The notes: generated from the sequence alone by a model not told the origin. A DNA stretch of 64,000 nt from Nonomuraea wenchangensis (GCF_900111685.1 NZ_FOHX01000005.1:620001-684000), one strand, 5' to 3'; shown: positions 39,794-48,256, numbered from the stretch's first letter. Numbers and translations: made by a program.

Positions 39794-40417
39794 CTAGCGG
39801 GTGCGGCTCTTGTAGAGCATGGTCAGGTCGATGTCGATGTCGAAGGGCACGGAGACCTTCAGGCGGTCATGATGGGCTCCGCTGATCACGTAGGACTTCG
39901 TCACGGGGTCGAGTTCGTAGACGAAGACGGCGGGCCTGCCGTGGACCTCCTCGATCAGCCAGAAGTGCGGGATGCCGGCCTCCGCGTAAAGGACGGGCTT
40001 GCGTACGCGGTCACGTATCTCGGAGTCGGGTGAGACCACTTCGACGACGAGCACGACGTCGTCGGCCAGGTAGCAGGTGACCTCCCGGCCGATCACGGCT
40101 TTGGGGCCGAGGACGATGAGGTCAGGCTCGGGGCGCTGCCGTGGTGCCAGCTTGACGCTCATCTCCTGTCGCACCTCGTGCCCGGCGGGCAGAAAGTCCT
40201 CCAACTGCACGTGCAGCCGGAAGACGACCGACTGGTGGAAGTCTCGCTGCGCGCTCACGAAGACCAAGCTTCCATCGATCAACTCGGTGTGCGCAGGCAA
40301 ATCCGGAATGTGATCGAGGTCTTCTGCCACAAAGCCCTGCGGTGGCGGAATGGCCCAGTCGGGGAGCGAAGGAGGAGGCGTCATCTCAACGGTCACCGCT
40401 TCCGCAGTCGCAGTCAT
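39794..40417 (-). CDS. Uma2-family (DUF820) endonuclease-like protein
   Basis: The protein has 207 residues of the PD-(D/E)xK fold. Candidate catalytic residues lie in HTELIDGSLVFVS, RPEPDLIVLGP and VVLVVEVVSPDSEIRD (E-x-V), followed by K in RVRKPVLYAEAGIPHFWLIE. Uma2 proteins are abundant in actinobacteria and cyanobacteria, and their role is unsettled. GTG/ATG start at 40417; no neighbour operon. Divergent from a small conserved gene at 40496. Confidence 0.85.
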   Translation of the reverse strand: MTATAEAVTVEMTPPPSLPDWAIPPPQGFVAEDLDHIPDLPAHTELIDGSLVFVSAQRDFHQSVVFRLHVQLEDFLPAGHEVRQEMSVKLAPRQRPEPDLIVLGPKAVIGREVTCYLADDVVLVVEVVSPDSEIRDRVRKPVLYAEAGIPHFWLIEEVHGRPAVFVYELDPVTKSYVISGAHHDRLKVSVPFDIDIDLTMLYKSRTR

Positions 40418-40495
40418 GGAACTAACGCTATCAACCTATTCCGCTCACGCCATGTGAACGGTCGGATACGGTGGCGCGGCTGGGAGAATGGGCGC

Positions 40496-40741
40496 ATGAC
40501 GGTGTTGCTGGTGTTCGGTGAGCGGGAGGATGCCGAGAAGGTGGCCGAGACGCTGGGGGAGTGGTATCCCGCGCTCGGAATGCCGCGGGTGGTGCGTGAG
40601 ACGCTGGCCGGCGAGGACGACGCCGAGGACGCCCAGTGGCTCGTGGTGGCGGAAGGGCTCGGGGAGGGGCTGGACGAGGCGGCGCTGGCCGGCCTGGACG
40701 AGCTGGCCGAGCGCTACGACGGGTGGCGCGAGACAAGCTGA
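40496..40741 (+). CDS. Small conserved actinobacterial protein, function unknown
   Basis: The protein has 81 residues, acidic (many Glu/Asp), with no membrane segment. It begins MTVLLVFGEREDAEKVAETL and includes LGEWYPALGMPRVVRETLAG and EDAQWLVVAEG. It looks like a small alpha/beta domain. ATG 40496 follows GGGAGAATGG. No function is inferred. Confidence 0.6.
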   Translation: MTVLLVFGEREDAEKVAETLGEWYPALGMPRVVRETLAGEDDAEDAQWLVVAEGLGEGLDEAALAGLDELAERYDGWRETS

Positions 40742-40778
40742 GACGGCGACCGGCGCGCGGGCAAGGTCACGCGGGTGA

Positions 40779-40823
40779 GGTCAGACGGGCGGGGTTAGAC
40801 GGGCGCGGGTCAGACGGGCGCGG
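40779..40823. repeat. Three 15-bp direct repeats beside the MFS gene
   Basis: Units at 40779, 40794 and 40809 (GTCAGACGGGCGCGG type). They fill the gap between the small gene and the convergent MFS stop. Confidence 0.55.
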
Positions 40824-40838
40824 GTCACCTGGGGTGGG

Positions 40839-42134
40839 TCAGGTGGGCTGGGTGGCGACCTGGCGGCGGGCCTTCTCGGCGAGGGCGTGCTCGTCGGTGC
40901 GGGCGTCGTAGCGGCGGAACGACGGCAGCGCGGCGCCCAGGGCGAGCACCGCGCCGACGCAGAGCAGGCCGCCCGCGCCCAGCGAGAAGCGGGCGCCACC
41001 GAGGTTGGCCATGAGGCTCGACCGGGCGTTGCCGAGCATCGGGCCGCTGGCGTAGGAGAGCAGCTCGATGCCGGCCAGCCGGCCGCGAAGCTCGCTCGGG
41101 ATCGTCTGGTTCCACATGGTCGAACGGAAGATGCCGCTGACCATGTCGGCCGCGCCGGCGAGGGCCATGCAGACGACGACGAGCCAGATGTTCGGGGCCA
41201 GCGCGGCGAGCGCCACGGCCGCGCCCCACAGGGCCGCCGCGATGATGACGCCGAGGCCGTGGCGGTGCACGCGGGCCGCCCACGCGCCGGTGAGCGAGGC
41301 GATCAGCGCGCCGATCGCGCCCGCCGAGTACAGCAGCCCGAGCGCCTGTGGCGCGCGCAGCTGGTCGGCGAGGAACGGGAACAGCGCCGTGGACATGGCG
41401 AACACCATGGCCGCCATGTCCACCAGGTAGGTGCCCATGAGGTCGCGGCGTCCCACCGCGTAGCGCACGCCCTCGACCAGGGAGCGCAGCGACGCGGGCG
41501 CGGCGTCCTCGGCGGGCGGCAGCGACCGGATCCGCCACAGCAGCACCAGCGAGCCGAGGAACGTCAGCGCGTCCAGGCCGTAAGCCACCGCGACCCCGGC
41601 CGAGGTCACCAGCAGGCCGCCGAGCGCCGGGGCGACGATGGCGCCGAAGTTCCAGCGCAGGCTGGACAGCACCGCGGCCGCCGCCTGCTGCTCGTGCTTG
41701 ACGACCTGCTGGAAGAACGCCTCCATGCTGGGCCGTTGGAGTGAGCCGATGCCGGTGGAGATCGCGCCCATCACGTAGAGGACCCAGATCTGGGGCGACG
41801 GCAGCATGGCGTTGACCATGAGCGCGAGCGAGGTGAACAGCAGGCCCAGCTCGCTCAGTACGATGATCTTCCGGCGGTCGAGGGCGTCGGCGATGGCGCC
41901 GCCCCAGAGCCCGCACACCACCATCGGCACGAACTCGGCCAGGCTGACCAGGCCGACCGCCAGGTAGGAGCCGGTGAGCTCCTTCATCTGGTAGGGCACC
42001 GCCACCACGGAGATGAAGGTGCCGAACATCGTGATGATCCCGGAGGCGAACATCAGCCGGTAGTCCCGGGAGTCGCGCAGGGGGCCCACATCGATGCGGA
42101 AGTGACGGAAGAAACGTCTGGCGAGGTCGAGCAC
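40839..42134 (-). CDS. MFS exporter (EntS-like)
   Basis: The protein has 431 residues and about twelve hydrophobic segments. The N-terminal cytoplasmic region RRFFRHFRIDVGPLRDSRDYRLMF and first helices (LMFASGIITMFGTFISVVAV, then GLVSLAEFVPMVVCGLWGG) match the enterobactin-exporter/MFS_3 group. The 2-3 loop AIADALDRRKIIVLSE is present. Substrate unknown, perhaps a siderophore-like or drug compound. It is transcribed alone; a strong terminator separates it from the upstream SnoaL-like gene. Confidence 0.85.
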   Translation of the reverse strand: MLDLARRFFRHFRIDVGPLRDSRDYRLMFASGIITMFGTFISVVAVPYQMKELTGSYLAVGLVSLAEFVPMVVCGLWGGAIADALDRRKIIVLSELGLLFTSLALMVNAMLPSPQIWVLYVMGAISTGIGSLQRPSMEAFFQQVVKHEQQAAAAVLSSLRWNFGAIVAPALGGLLVTSAGVAVAYGLDALTFLGSLVLLWRIRSLPPAEDAAPASLRSLVEGVRYAVGRRDLMGTYLVDMAAMVFAMSTALFPFLADQLRAPQALGLLYSAGAIGALIASLTGAWAARVHRHGLGVIIAAALWGAAVALAALAPNIWLVVVCMALAGAADMVSGIFRSTMWNQTIPSELRGRLAGIELLSYASGPMLGNARSSLMANLGGARFSLGAGGLLCVGAVLALGAALPSFRRYDARTDEHALAEKARRQVATQPT

Positions 42135-42194
42135 GACTTCAGATTGTCCGGGGCCGGGGCGGACAACCGCAAATCGATTTCGGATCGCGAAACG

Positions 42195-42229
42195 CGACAG
42201 GGCCCCGGGGAGTCCCCGGGGCCCTGTCG
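42195..42229 (-). terminator. Strong palindromic terminator upstream of the MFS gene
   Basis: 17-bp perfect arms CGACAGGGCCCCGGGGA / TCCCCGGGGCCCTGTCG around a single G. It ends the SnoaL-like operon just before the MFS start. Confidence 0.7.
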
Positions 42230-42237
42230 ATCTCCGG

Positions 42238-42597
42238 TCAGGCGGCCGGCACCCGGTCCAGGAAGCCCAGCACCCGGCGGATCCTGCCGTCCTCGGCCAG
42301 CTCCACCACGTCGAAGCCGACGGCCACCGGCTCCCCGTCCGCGGGGCCGAGGTGCCAGGTGAACCGGGCGATGTGGTGGTGGGCGTCGTACACCTCGCCC
42401 GGGGTGAACACCAGGCCGGGGAACATGCCCTGCGCGCCCTGGATCACGGCGGCGATGCCGTCGTGCCCGGCCACGTCGGCCAGCGGGTCGGTGTAGGTGG
42501 CGTCCTCGGTCCACAGTTCGGCCACGGCCTTGGCGCGGGCCTCGGCGTCGGTCTCGTTCCAGGCGGCGACGTAGCGCTCGACGAGGGTGTTGTCCAT
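42238..42597 (-). CDS. SnoaL-like (NTF2-fold) protein
   Basis: 119 residues from ATG 42597, which is preceded at about 12 bp by GAGGA; ATG 42609 would abut that signal. Sequence VERYVAAWNETDAEARAKAV, then ELWTEDATYTDPLADVAGHDGI, is the cone-shaped NTF2 family pattern. Such proteins may be polyketide cyclases, isomerases or simple ligand binders. Co-transcribed with the membrane protein upstream (31 bp apart). Confidence 0.75.
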   Translation of the reverse strand: MDNTLVERYVAAWNETDAEARAKAVAELWTEDATYTDPLADVAGHDGIAAVIQGAQGMFPGLVFTPGEVYDAHHHIARFTWHLGPADGEPVAVGFDVVELAEDGRIRRVLGFLDRVPAA

Positions 42598-42628
42598 GAT
42601 GATCGTCATCTCCTCAGGGGTTGTTCGT

Positions 42629-43036
42629 TCAGCTGACGCGGGCCTTGCGCAGGCCCATGATCTGCAGCTCGGCGAAGGCGGCCACGGTGACGGCCTGGGC
42701 GATCGCCCAGATCGCGCCGACGGTGGTGAAGTCCAGGGCGCCGGTCACCACGGCGGCGAGGCTGCCGAGGGTCCAGACGGCGTTCAGGGCGATCACGGTC
42801 CGCGGGCCGGCCTGTCCGAGGTCGCGGCGGGTGGCCAGCAGGCCGACCGCCACGCCGTAGACCAGGAGGAAGGCGCCGATCCCGCGCAGCAGGCCCGCGT
42901 CGGGGCCGAGCAGGTCGGCGACGGGGCCGGCGAAGGCCAGGTAGGCCAGGCCGTTGCCGCCGGTGACGACGGCGTCGGCGGCTAGGGCGAGGCGCAGGAA
43001 TCTGGCCTTGTCGGCGGTGACGGTTACGGCGGTCAT
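42629..43036 (-). CDS. Small four-helix membrane protein, function unknown
   Basis: 135 residues from ATG 43036, chosen because AAGGAGGG lies just upstream; an in-frame upstream start at 43090 would carry the palindromic operator inside the gene. Four hydrophobic segments are visible, including AADAVVTGGNGLAYLAFAGP and AVWTLGSLAAVVTGALDF. Similar small proteins often accompany NTF2-fold genes in TetR-regulated units. No function is inferred. Confidence 0.65.
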   Translation of the reverse strand: MTAVTVTADKARFLRLALAADAVVTGGNGLAYLAFAGPVADLLGPDAGLLRGIGAFLLVYGVAVGLLATRRDLGQAGPRTVIALNAVWTLGSLAAVVTGALDFTTVGAIWAIAQAVTVAAFAELQIMGLRKARVS

Positions 43037-43067
43037 ATCGGGCCCTCCTTCAGGTGGCTGTCCTTGC

Positions 43068-43084
43068 GACATCTCGAAGATGTC
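43068..43084. promoter_or_regulatory. Perfect 17-bp palindromic operator
   Basis: GACATCT-CGA-AGATGTC, 7-bp perfect arms, 32 bp before the ATG of the four-helix gene. This is the size of a TetR/PadR-type dimer site. No regulator gene is next to it. Confidence 0.5.
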
Positions 43085-43180
43085 AGCCACGGGGTAGGGG
43101 GCGCGATTACGCGTCAGGTAAGCGGGGCTGCGGAAACAGGGGCTGAGCTGGGAAGGCGGACGGCGAAACTCGTCCGAGGA

Positions 43181-43214
43181 GGCGCGGTCGCTCCCCCCAC
43201 GGAGCGACCGCGCC
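43181..43214 (-). terminator. Terminator downstream of the acyl-CoA synthetase gene
   Basis: GGCGCGGTCGCTCC / GGAGCGACCGCGCC, 14-bp perfect stem, 6-nt loop, 8 bp after the synthetase stop. Confidence 0.65.
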
Positions 43215-43222
43215 CGCGGTGA

Positions 43223-44893
43223 TCAGGACTGGGGGGTGCCGAGGACCTCGCGGCGCAGGTGCGTCTTGAGGATCTTGCCGCCCGGGTTGCGCGGCAGCTC
43301 GCCCTCGCGGAACCACACGTGCACCGGGATCTTGAACTTGGCGAGCCGCCCGGCCAGGAACTCCCGCAGCTCCTCCACCGTGACCGAGGCGCCCGGCGCG
43401 AGCCGGACGACGGCGCCGACCTCCTCGCCCAGCTCGTCGTGCGGCACCCCGATCACAGCGGCGTCGTCCACCGCCGGGTGCTCGAACAGGGCCGCCTCGA
43501 CCTCGGCGCAGTAGACGTTCTCGCCGCCGCGGATGACCATGTCCTTGGCGCGGTCCACGATGTAGACGAAGCCGTCCTCGTCGATCCTCGCGAGGTCACC
43601 GGTGTGCACCCAGCCGTCGACGAACGTCTCGGCCGTGGCCTCGGGCTTGTTCCAGTAGCCGAGGATGACGTTCGGGCCGCGGATGCACAGCTCGCCGACC
43701 TCGCCGGGGGCGAGCTGCTCGCCCATCGGGTCCACGACGCGCACGTCCACGACGGGGGAGGGCACGCCGATGCTGTCCGGCTTGGCGTGGTAGTCGGCGC
43801 CGCCGTTGCCGATCGCGAGGGCGCTGGTTTCGGTCATGCCGTAGCCGTTGGAGGGGGCGCGGTCGGGCAGGTTGGTGGTGATGCGCTCCAGCAGCTTGGG
43901 CGGGGCGGGGGCGCCGCCGTAGCCGAGCGTGGAGAGGGACGACAGGTCGTGCTTGCCGAAGTCGGGGTGCGACATGAGCTGCCAGGCGTTGGTCGGCACG
44001 CCGATCATGGCGCTGACCTTCTCCCGTTCGATGAGGCGCAGCGCCTGCCCGGCGTCCCACTTGTACATGAGCACCAGGCCGCCGCCGCTGAACATCGTGG
44101 TCGTCATGGCCGAGAAGCAGCCGGTGACGTGGAACAGCGGCACGGTCAGCAGCGTGATCCGGCGGGTGCCCGCCGCGGCGGCCGGGTCCTTGCCGGCCAG
44201 CGCCACCGAGCGCATGAGGCCGTAGGCGACGGTCATGGGGGACTGGCCGATGTTGCGGTGGCTGCCGAGCGCGCCCTTGGGGTTGCCGGTGGTGCCGGAG
44301 GTGTAGAAGATCGTGGCCGGGTCCTCGGGGGACAGCTCGACCTCGGGCAGCGTGACGTCGGCCGTGACCTCGCCCAGGACGTCGGCGAACGTCCGCGCCC
44401 CGCCGGTGGCCTCGCCCCTGGTGACGATCATCGGCACGCCGGTGGAGGCCAGCCGTTCGGCCCGCTCCCCGTCGGCGATGAGCACCTTCGCGCCGGAGTC
44501 GCGCACGCCGTAGGCCAGCTCGTTCTCGGTCCACCAGGCGTTGAGCGGCACGGCGACGGCTCCGGCGGCGAGCACGGCGGAGAAGGAGATCACCCATTCC
44601 GGGTAGTTGCGCATGGCCACGGCCACGCGGTCGCCCTTGCGCACGCCGTACTCGTCGATCAGGCGGTTGGCCAGCGTCGCGGCACGGCGGAAGTGGTCCT
44701 CGAACGTGATGTGCTCGTCCTCGTAGACGAGGAAGACCTTCTCGCCGTGGAACCTGCTCATCTCCAGCAGCGCCCGGAAATGGGCGGGTGCGTGCTTCCA
44801 CGTTCGTACCCCGGTGTCGCCTATCTCCTCCATCTCGAAGAGCTGGCCGGGGCCGGTGAGCTGGGCCTGGACCTGGGCGTGCGTAAGGGTCAT
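43223..44893 (-). CDS. Acyl-CoA synthetase (AMP-forming, FadD-type)
   Basis: The protein has 556 residues. The P-loop-like AMP motif is TIFYTSGTTGNPKGAL, motif NGYGMTETSAL follows, and the C-terminal hinge and lysine region read HTGDLARIDEDGFVYIVDRAKDM and LPRNPGGKILK. It activates a carboxylate, probably a fatty acid, as acyl-AMP and then acyl-CoA. ATG 44893. A TetR-type operator overlaps its promoter, so it is likely ligand-derepressed. Substrate length unknown. Confidence 0.93.
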   Translation of the reverse strand: MTLTHAQVQAQLTGPGQLFEMEEIGDTGVRTWKHAPAHFRALLEMSRFHGEKVFLVYEDEHITFEDHFRRAATLANRLIDEYGVRKGDRVAVAMRNYPEWVISFSAVLAAGAVAVPLNAWWTENELAYGVRDSGAKVLIADGERAERLASTGVPMIVTRGEATGGARTFADVLGEVTADVTLPEVELSPEDPATIFYTSGTTGNPKGALGSHRNIGQSPMTVAYGLMRSVALAGKDPAAAAGTRRITLLTVPLFHVTGCFSAMTTTMFSGGGLVLMYKWDAGQALRLIEREKVSAMIGVPTNAWQLMSHPDFGKHDLSSLSTLGYGGAPAPPKLLERITTNLPDRAPSNGYGMTETSALAIGNGGADYHAKPDSIGVPSPVVDVRVVDPMGEQLAPGEVGELCIRGPNVILGYWNKPEATAETFVDGWVHTGDLARIDEDGFVYIVDRAKDMVIRGGENVYCAEVEAALFEHPAVDDAAVIGVPHDELGEEVGAVVRLAPGASVTVEELREFLAGRLAKFKIPVHVWFREGELPRNPGGKILKTHLRREVLGTPQS

Positions 44894-44940
44894 CTGCAGA
44901 ACGCTCCCCGCTGTGGACGATTATTCTGGATAAATCACAG

Positions 44941-44956
44941 TACCGACCGGTCAGTA
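44941..44956. promoter_or_regulatory. TetR-type operator before the acyl-CoA synthetase
   Basis: TACCGACCGGTCAGTA is a near-perfect 16-bp palindrome around CCGG (one mismatched pair), a common layout for TetR-family sites in actinobacteria. Its right half contains a -35-like CTGACC on the minus strand. No TetR gene is in the window. Confidence 0.55.
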
Positions 44957-44979
44957 CGTTTCGCTAGGGTCACCTGGCT

Positions 44980-44994
44980 CATGAAACTTTCATG
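44980..44994. promoter_or_regulatory. Xylanase operator 1
   Basis: CATGAAACTTTCATG is a perfect 15-bp palindrome containing GAAACTTTC, the type described upstream of Streptomyces xylanase genes. A -10-like TAGGGT lies just before it (44965-44970), so a bound repressor would block transcription. Confidence 0.6.
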
Positions 44995-45100
44995 ACTCTT
45001 CCGATACTTTCAGCCTCCCAACTGCTGCTTTGGCGACCGGCGAGCCACGCCATTGACCCTCCACGGGCATGTCAATACCGTCTGCGATGCGATCCATGAG

Positions 45101-45119
45101 GATCGAAAACTTTCGGATC
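45101..45119. promoter_or_regulatory. Xylanase operator 2
   Basis: GATCGAAAACTTTCGGATC contains CGAAA-AC-TTTCG, an imperfect 19-bp palindrome 23 bp before the xylanase ATG. A third partial site (CGATACTTTC) is at 45002. Confidence 0.55.
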
Positions 45120-45142
45120 GAGTGCCCGCCCCCCGGAGGTCG

Positions 45143-46807
45143 ATGTCCGTGCTTTCGTCCGCGCTCCTCAGAGTCCTCACCCTGCTGGGGGTCGTCGCAG
45201 CCTTCCTGCTGCCCACCACCTCGGCCCAGGCGTCCGCGCCGCTGCGCACCCACGCCGCCGCCAAGGGCAAGTTCATCGGCACGGCGCTGGCCACCGGCCC
45301 GCTCGGCAGTGAGACCTCCTACCGCACCATCGCGGGCACCGAGTTCAACCAGATCACCGCCGAGAACGCGATGAAGTGGGAGTCCACCGAGCCCAGCCAG
45401 GGCCAGTTCACCTTCAGCGGCGCCGACCAGATCGTCAACTTCGCCACCCAGAACAACCAGCAGGTCCACGGCCACACCCTGGTCTGGCACCAGCAGACGC
45501 CCGGCTGGGTGCAGGGCCTCGGCGCCACCGCCATGCGCTCGGCGATGCAGAACCACATCGCCCAGGTCGTCGGCCACTACGCCGACAACCCGGCCGTGGT
45601 CTCCTGGGACGTCGTCAACGAGGTCTTCGACGAGAACGGCGGCTGGCGCTCCTCGTTCTGGTACAACACCCTGGGCCAGAGCTTCGTCGCCGACGCCTTC
45701 CGCGCCGCCCGCGCCGCCGACCCCGACGCCCGGCTGTGCATCAACGACTACAACGTCGAGGGCATCAACGCCAAGAGCACCGCGATGTACAACCTGGTCT
45801 CGTCGCTGCGTCAGCAGGGCGTCCCGGTCGACTGCGTCGGCTTCCAGAGCCACCTCGCCATCCAGTACGGCTTCCCGAGCGACATGCAGCAGAACATGCA
45901 GCGCTTCGCCGCGCTCGGCGTCCAGGTCCGGGTGACCGAGCTCGACGTGCGCATCCAGACGCCGCGCGACAGCTCCAAGGACACCACCCAGGCCACCTAC
46001 TACCGCAACGTCGTCAACGCCTGCCTCGCGGTGACCGCCTGCGCCGGCGTCACCATCTGGGGCTTCACCGACAAGCACTCCTGGGTGCCGGACACCTTCC
46101 CCAACGAGGGCTTCGCGCTCCCGTACGACGCCAACTACCAGCAGAAGCCGGCGTACACGGCCGTGCACGACGCGCTGGCGGGCGGCACGAGCGGTGACAC
46201 CACCGCCCCGACCACCCCGGGCACGCCGACGGTCGGCACCGTCACCTCCAACTCCGCCGCCCTGACCTGGAGCGCCTCCACCGACACCGGCGGCAGCGGC
46301 CTGGCCGGCTACAACGTCTACCGCGAGCAGGGCGCCACCGACGCGCTGCTCGGCCAGAGCAGCACCGCCTCGATCACGCTGACCGGGCTGAGCCCCAGCA
46401 CGCAGTACCAGGTGTACGTGCGGGCCAGGGACGGCGCGGGCAACCTGTCCGGCAACTCCGCGCTCGCCACGTTCACCACCCAGGCCGGGCCGGGCGGGGG
46501 CGGCGGCTGCACCGCCACCGGCACCGTGCAGACCCAGTGGAGCGGCGGCTACGTGATCCAGCCCGTGACCGTCACCAATACCGGCACCTCCGCCATCAGC
46601 GGCTGGACCGTCACCTTCACCCTGCCCGCCGGGCACACCCTGTCCGGCTCGTGGAACGCCACCCTGACGGTGAGCGGCCAGACCGTGACCGCGAAGAACG
46701 CCAACTACAACGGCAACCTGGCACCGAACGCCGGCACCTCCTTCGGCTTCCAGGTGAGCCGCCCGAGCGGGAACACCCAGACCCCCTCCACCTACACCTG
46801 CGCCTGA
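45143..46807 (+). CDS. Secreted GH10 endo-beta-1,4-xylanase with FnIII and CBM2
   Basis: The protein has 554 residues. A Sec signal peptide covers about 1-30 (LLRVLTLLGVVAAFLLPTTSAQA). The GH10 catalytic domain (about 38-345) has acid/base E160 in WDVVNEVF and nucleophile E266 in RVTELDVR. An FnIII domain covers about 355-445, and then a Gly-rich linker and a C-terminal CBM2 (about 452-554, with W residues in TQWSGGY, SGWTVTFTL and SGSWNATL). It degrades plant xylan outside the cell. ATG 45143 follows GGAGG. Two GAAAnTTTC-type operators lie upstream. Confidence 0.95.
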   Translation: MSVLSSALLRVLTLLGVVAAFLLPTTSAQASAPLRTHAAAKGKFIGTALATGPLGSETSYRTIAGTEFNQITAENAMKWESTEPSQGQFTFSGADQIVNFATQNNQQVHGHTLVWHQQTPGWVQGLGATAMRSAMQNHIAQVVGHYADNPAVVSWDVVNEVFDENGGWRSSFWYNTLGQSFVADAFRAARAADPDARLCINDYNVEGINAKSTAMYNLVSSLRQQGVPVDCVGFQSHLAIQYGFPSDMQQNMQRFAALGVQVRVTELDVRIQTPRDSSKDTTQATYYRNVVNACLAVTACAGVTIWGFTDKHSWVPDTFPNEGFALPYDANYQQKPAYTAVHDALAGGTSGDTTAPTTPGTPTVGTVTSNSAALTWSASTDTGGSGLAGYNVYREQGATDALLGQSSTASITLTGLSPSTQYQVYVRARDGAGNLSGNSALATFTTQAGPGGGGGCTATGTVQTQWSGGYVIQPVTVTNTGTSAISGWTVTFTLPAGHTLSGSWNATLTVSGQTVTAKNANYNGNLAPNAGTSFGFQVSRPSGNTQTPSTYTCA

Positions 46808-46820
46808 CGGCCGGGCAGAC

Positions 46821-46854
46821 CGGGCACCCCTGGACCGCGCTCCAGGGGTGCCCG
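46821..46854. terminator. Bidirectional terminator between xylanase and VOC genes
   Basis: CGGGCACCCCTGGA / TCCAGGGGTGCCCG, 14-bp perfect stem, 6-nt loop, between convergent genes. Confidence 0.8.
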
Positions 46855-46860
46855 TCGTGT

Positions 46861-47466
46861 TCAGCGCTCCAGCGTGATGCCCTCGCGCCGCAGGTCCTCG
46901 ATGACGCCGTCGACCAGCCGGGTGGCCACCGTGTGGCGCAGCCGGCCCTCCTCGCGCAGCTCGCGCACGGCCGGCACCGGGTCGGGGTCGGCGAACAGCC
47001 GCTCGTCGGCGTGGTCGGCCGCGCGGCCGGTCGGGTCGAGCGTCCACCAGGACGCCTCAAGGGCGATGCCGTTGGGGTCGCTGAAGTAGATCGAGCGCAG
47101 GAAACCGTGGTCGATGACGTCGGTGACCTCGCAGCCGTGCGCCTTCAGCCGGTCGCGCATGCGGTGCAGCGCCTCCTCGTCCGGCAGGTGCAGCGACAGG
47201 TGGTCGAACTGGGCCGCGCGCGCGTACGGGACGCCCGCGGGCTTGGCGAAGCTGTCGAGCGGCTGGTCGGCGTACTCGAAGAAGGCGACCGTGTTGCCGG
47301 GCGCGACGTCGAAGAAGTAGTGCTTGAACGAGGGGACGGCCAGGGTGGCGACGAGGCGGGCGCCGAGGACGCCGTGCCAGAAACGCACGGTGGCGTCCAT
47401 GTCCGCGGTCACCAGGGCGAGATGGTGCACGCCGCGCCAGTGCACCTGATCGGGGGTCTCAGCCAT
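46861..47466 (-). CDS. VOC-family (glyoxalase/dioxygenase-like) protein
   Basis: The protein has 201 residues. The start VHWRGVHHLALVTADMDATV with the first metal His and the pair of beta-alpha-beta motifs (FDHLSLHLPDEEALHRM, IYFSDPNGIALEASWW with the last Glu) are characteristic. Metal ligands look present (H-H-L-A-L, H-L-S-L, E-A-S). Substrate unknown. It lies 38 bp beyond the end of the muropeptide operon on the same strand, so it may be read through from it; that link is only spatial. Confidence 0.85.
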   Translation of the reverse strand: MAETPDQVHWRGVHHLALVTADMDATVRFWHGVLGARLVATLAVPSFKHYFFDVAPGNTVAFFEYADQPLDSFAKPAGVPYARAAQFDHLSLHLPDEEALHRMRDRLKAHGCEVTDVIDHGFLRSIYFSDPNGIALEASWWTLDPTGRAADHADERLFADPDPVPAVRELREEGRLRHTVATRLVDGVIEDLRREGITLER

Positions 47467-47504
47467 ACGTCAACCGTACGCCTTTCAACTATCGCAGGTA
47501 AGCC

Positions 47505-48251
47505 CTAACGGAAGCCGCGCTCGGACCGGTCGCGGCGGAAGGCGTCCAGGCGGCCGAAGTCCAGCTCGTGGAGCGAGACGGCGGCGTCCGGCGGCCCGGT
47601 GAAGAAGCCGGTGTGGGTGTGCGGGCACGGGTTGGCGAGACCGGTCACGCCCGCGCACGGATGCCCGTGGTAGGTGGTCTCGTGGTGCCAGTCGCTCACC
47701 GCCACGTACGTCATGAACTCGTACGCGCGGGCCACGCTCATGTGCTGCCAGAGCTGCCGGGCGGGGGCGGGGCCGTCCCAGCGGGTCACCGAGAAGGCGG
47801 GCACCAGCACGGCGTCCGGGCCGTCCGCGCCCGCCAGGCTGGCCGAATACCACAGGTCGGCGCAGAGCAGCACGTGCAGGCGGCGGCCGTGCAGCTCGAA
47901 GCCGCCGCCCGGACGGCCGGGGACGACGCCGGAGCGCAGCTCCAGCCCGTAGGGGTGGGCCTTGTCGTACTCGGCGAGCAGCGTGCCGTCCGGGCCGGCC
48001 ACCGCGCCCCGGTTGACCCGCCCGCCGGGGCCGGAGTCGTCGTAGTGGGAGCCGCCGACCACCGCCATCCCCGAGCCCCTGGCCAGCTCGCGCACCCGCG
48101 TTAAGTAGTCGGCGCGCGGCAGGGACGCGCCGGCCAGCTCGGGCAGGATCATCAGGTCGGCGGAGCCGGGGGTGACCAGCGCCTCGACGGCGTCGAAGTT
48201 GGCGTGGCCGTCGGGGGAGTAGCGCGGCGGCTGCACAAGGAGGATCTTCAC
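47505..48251 (-). CDS. Carbon-nitrogen hydrolase, last gene of the muropeptide operon
   Basis: The protein has 248 residues of the nitrilase superfamily. The catalytic triad is visible: E38 in LPELAG, K97 in EYDKAHPYG and C130 in LLCADLWY. Such enzymes cleave amides, here possibly a peptide or amide in cell-wall fragments. ATG 48251 lies 5 bp after the stop of the ABC ATPase gene, so it belongs to the same transcript. The substrate is inferred only from the operon. Confidence 0.88.
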   Translation of the reverse strand: MKILLVQPPRYSPDGHANFDAVEALVTPGSADLMILPELAGASLPRADYLTRVRELARGSGMAVVGGSHYDDSGPGGRVNRGAVAGPDGTLLAEYDKAHPYGLELRSGVVPGRPGGGFELHGRRLHVLLCADLWYSASLAGADGPDAVLVPAFSVTRWDGPAPARQLWQHMSVARAYEFMTYVAVSDWHHETTYHGHPCAGVTGLANPCPHTHTGFFTGPPDAAVSLHELDFGRLDAFRRDRSERGFR

Positions 48252-48256
48252 CTCTC

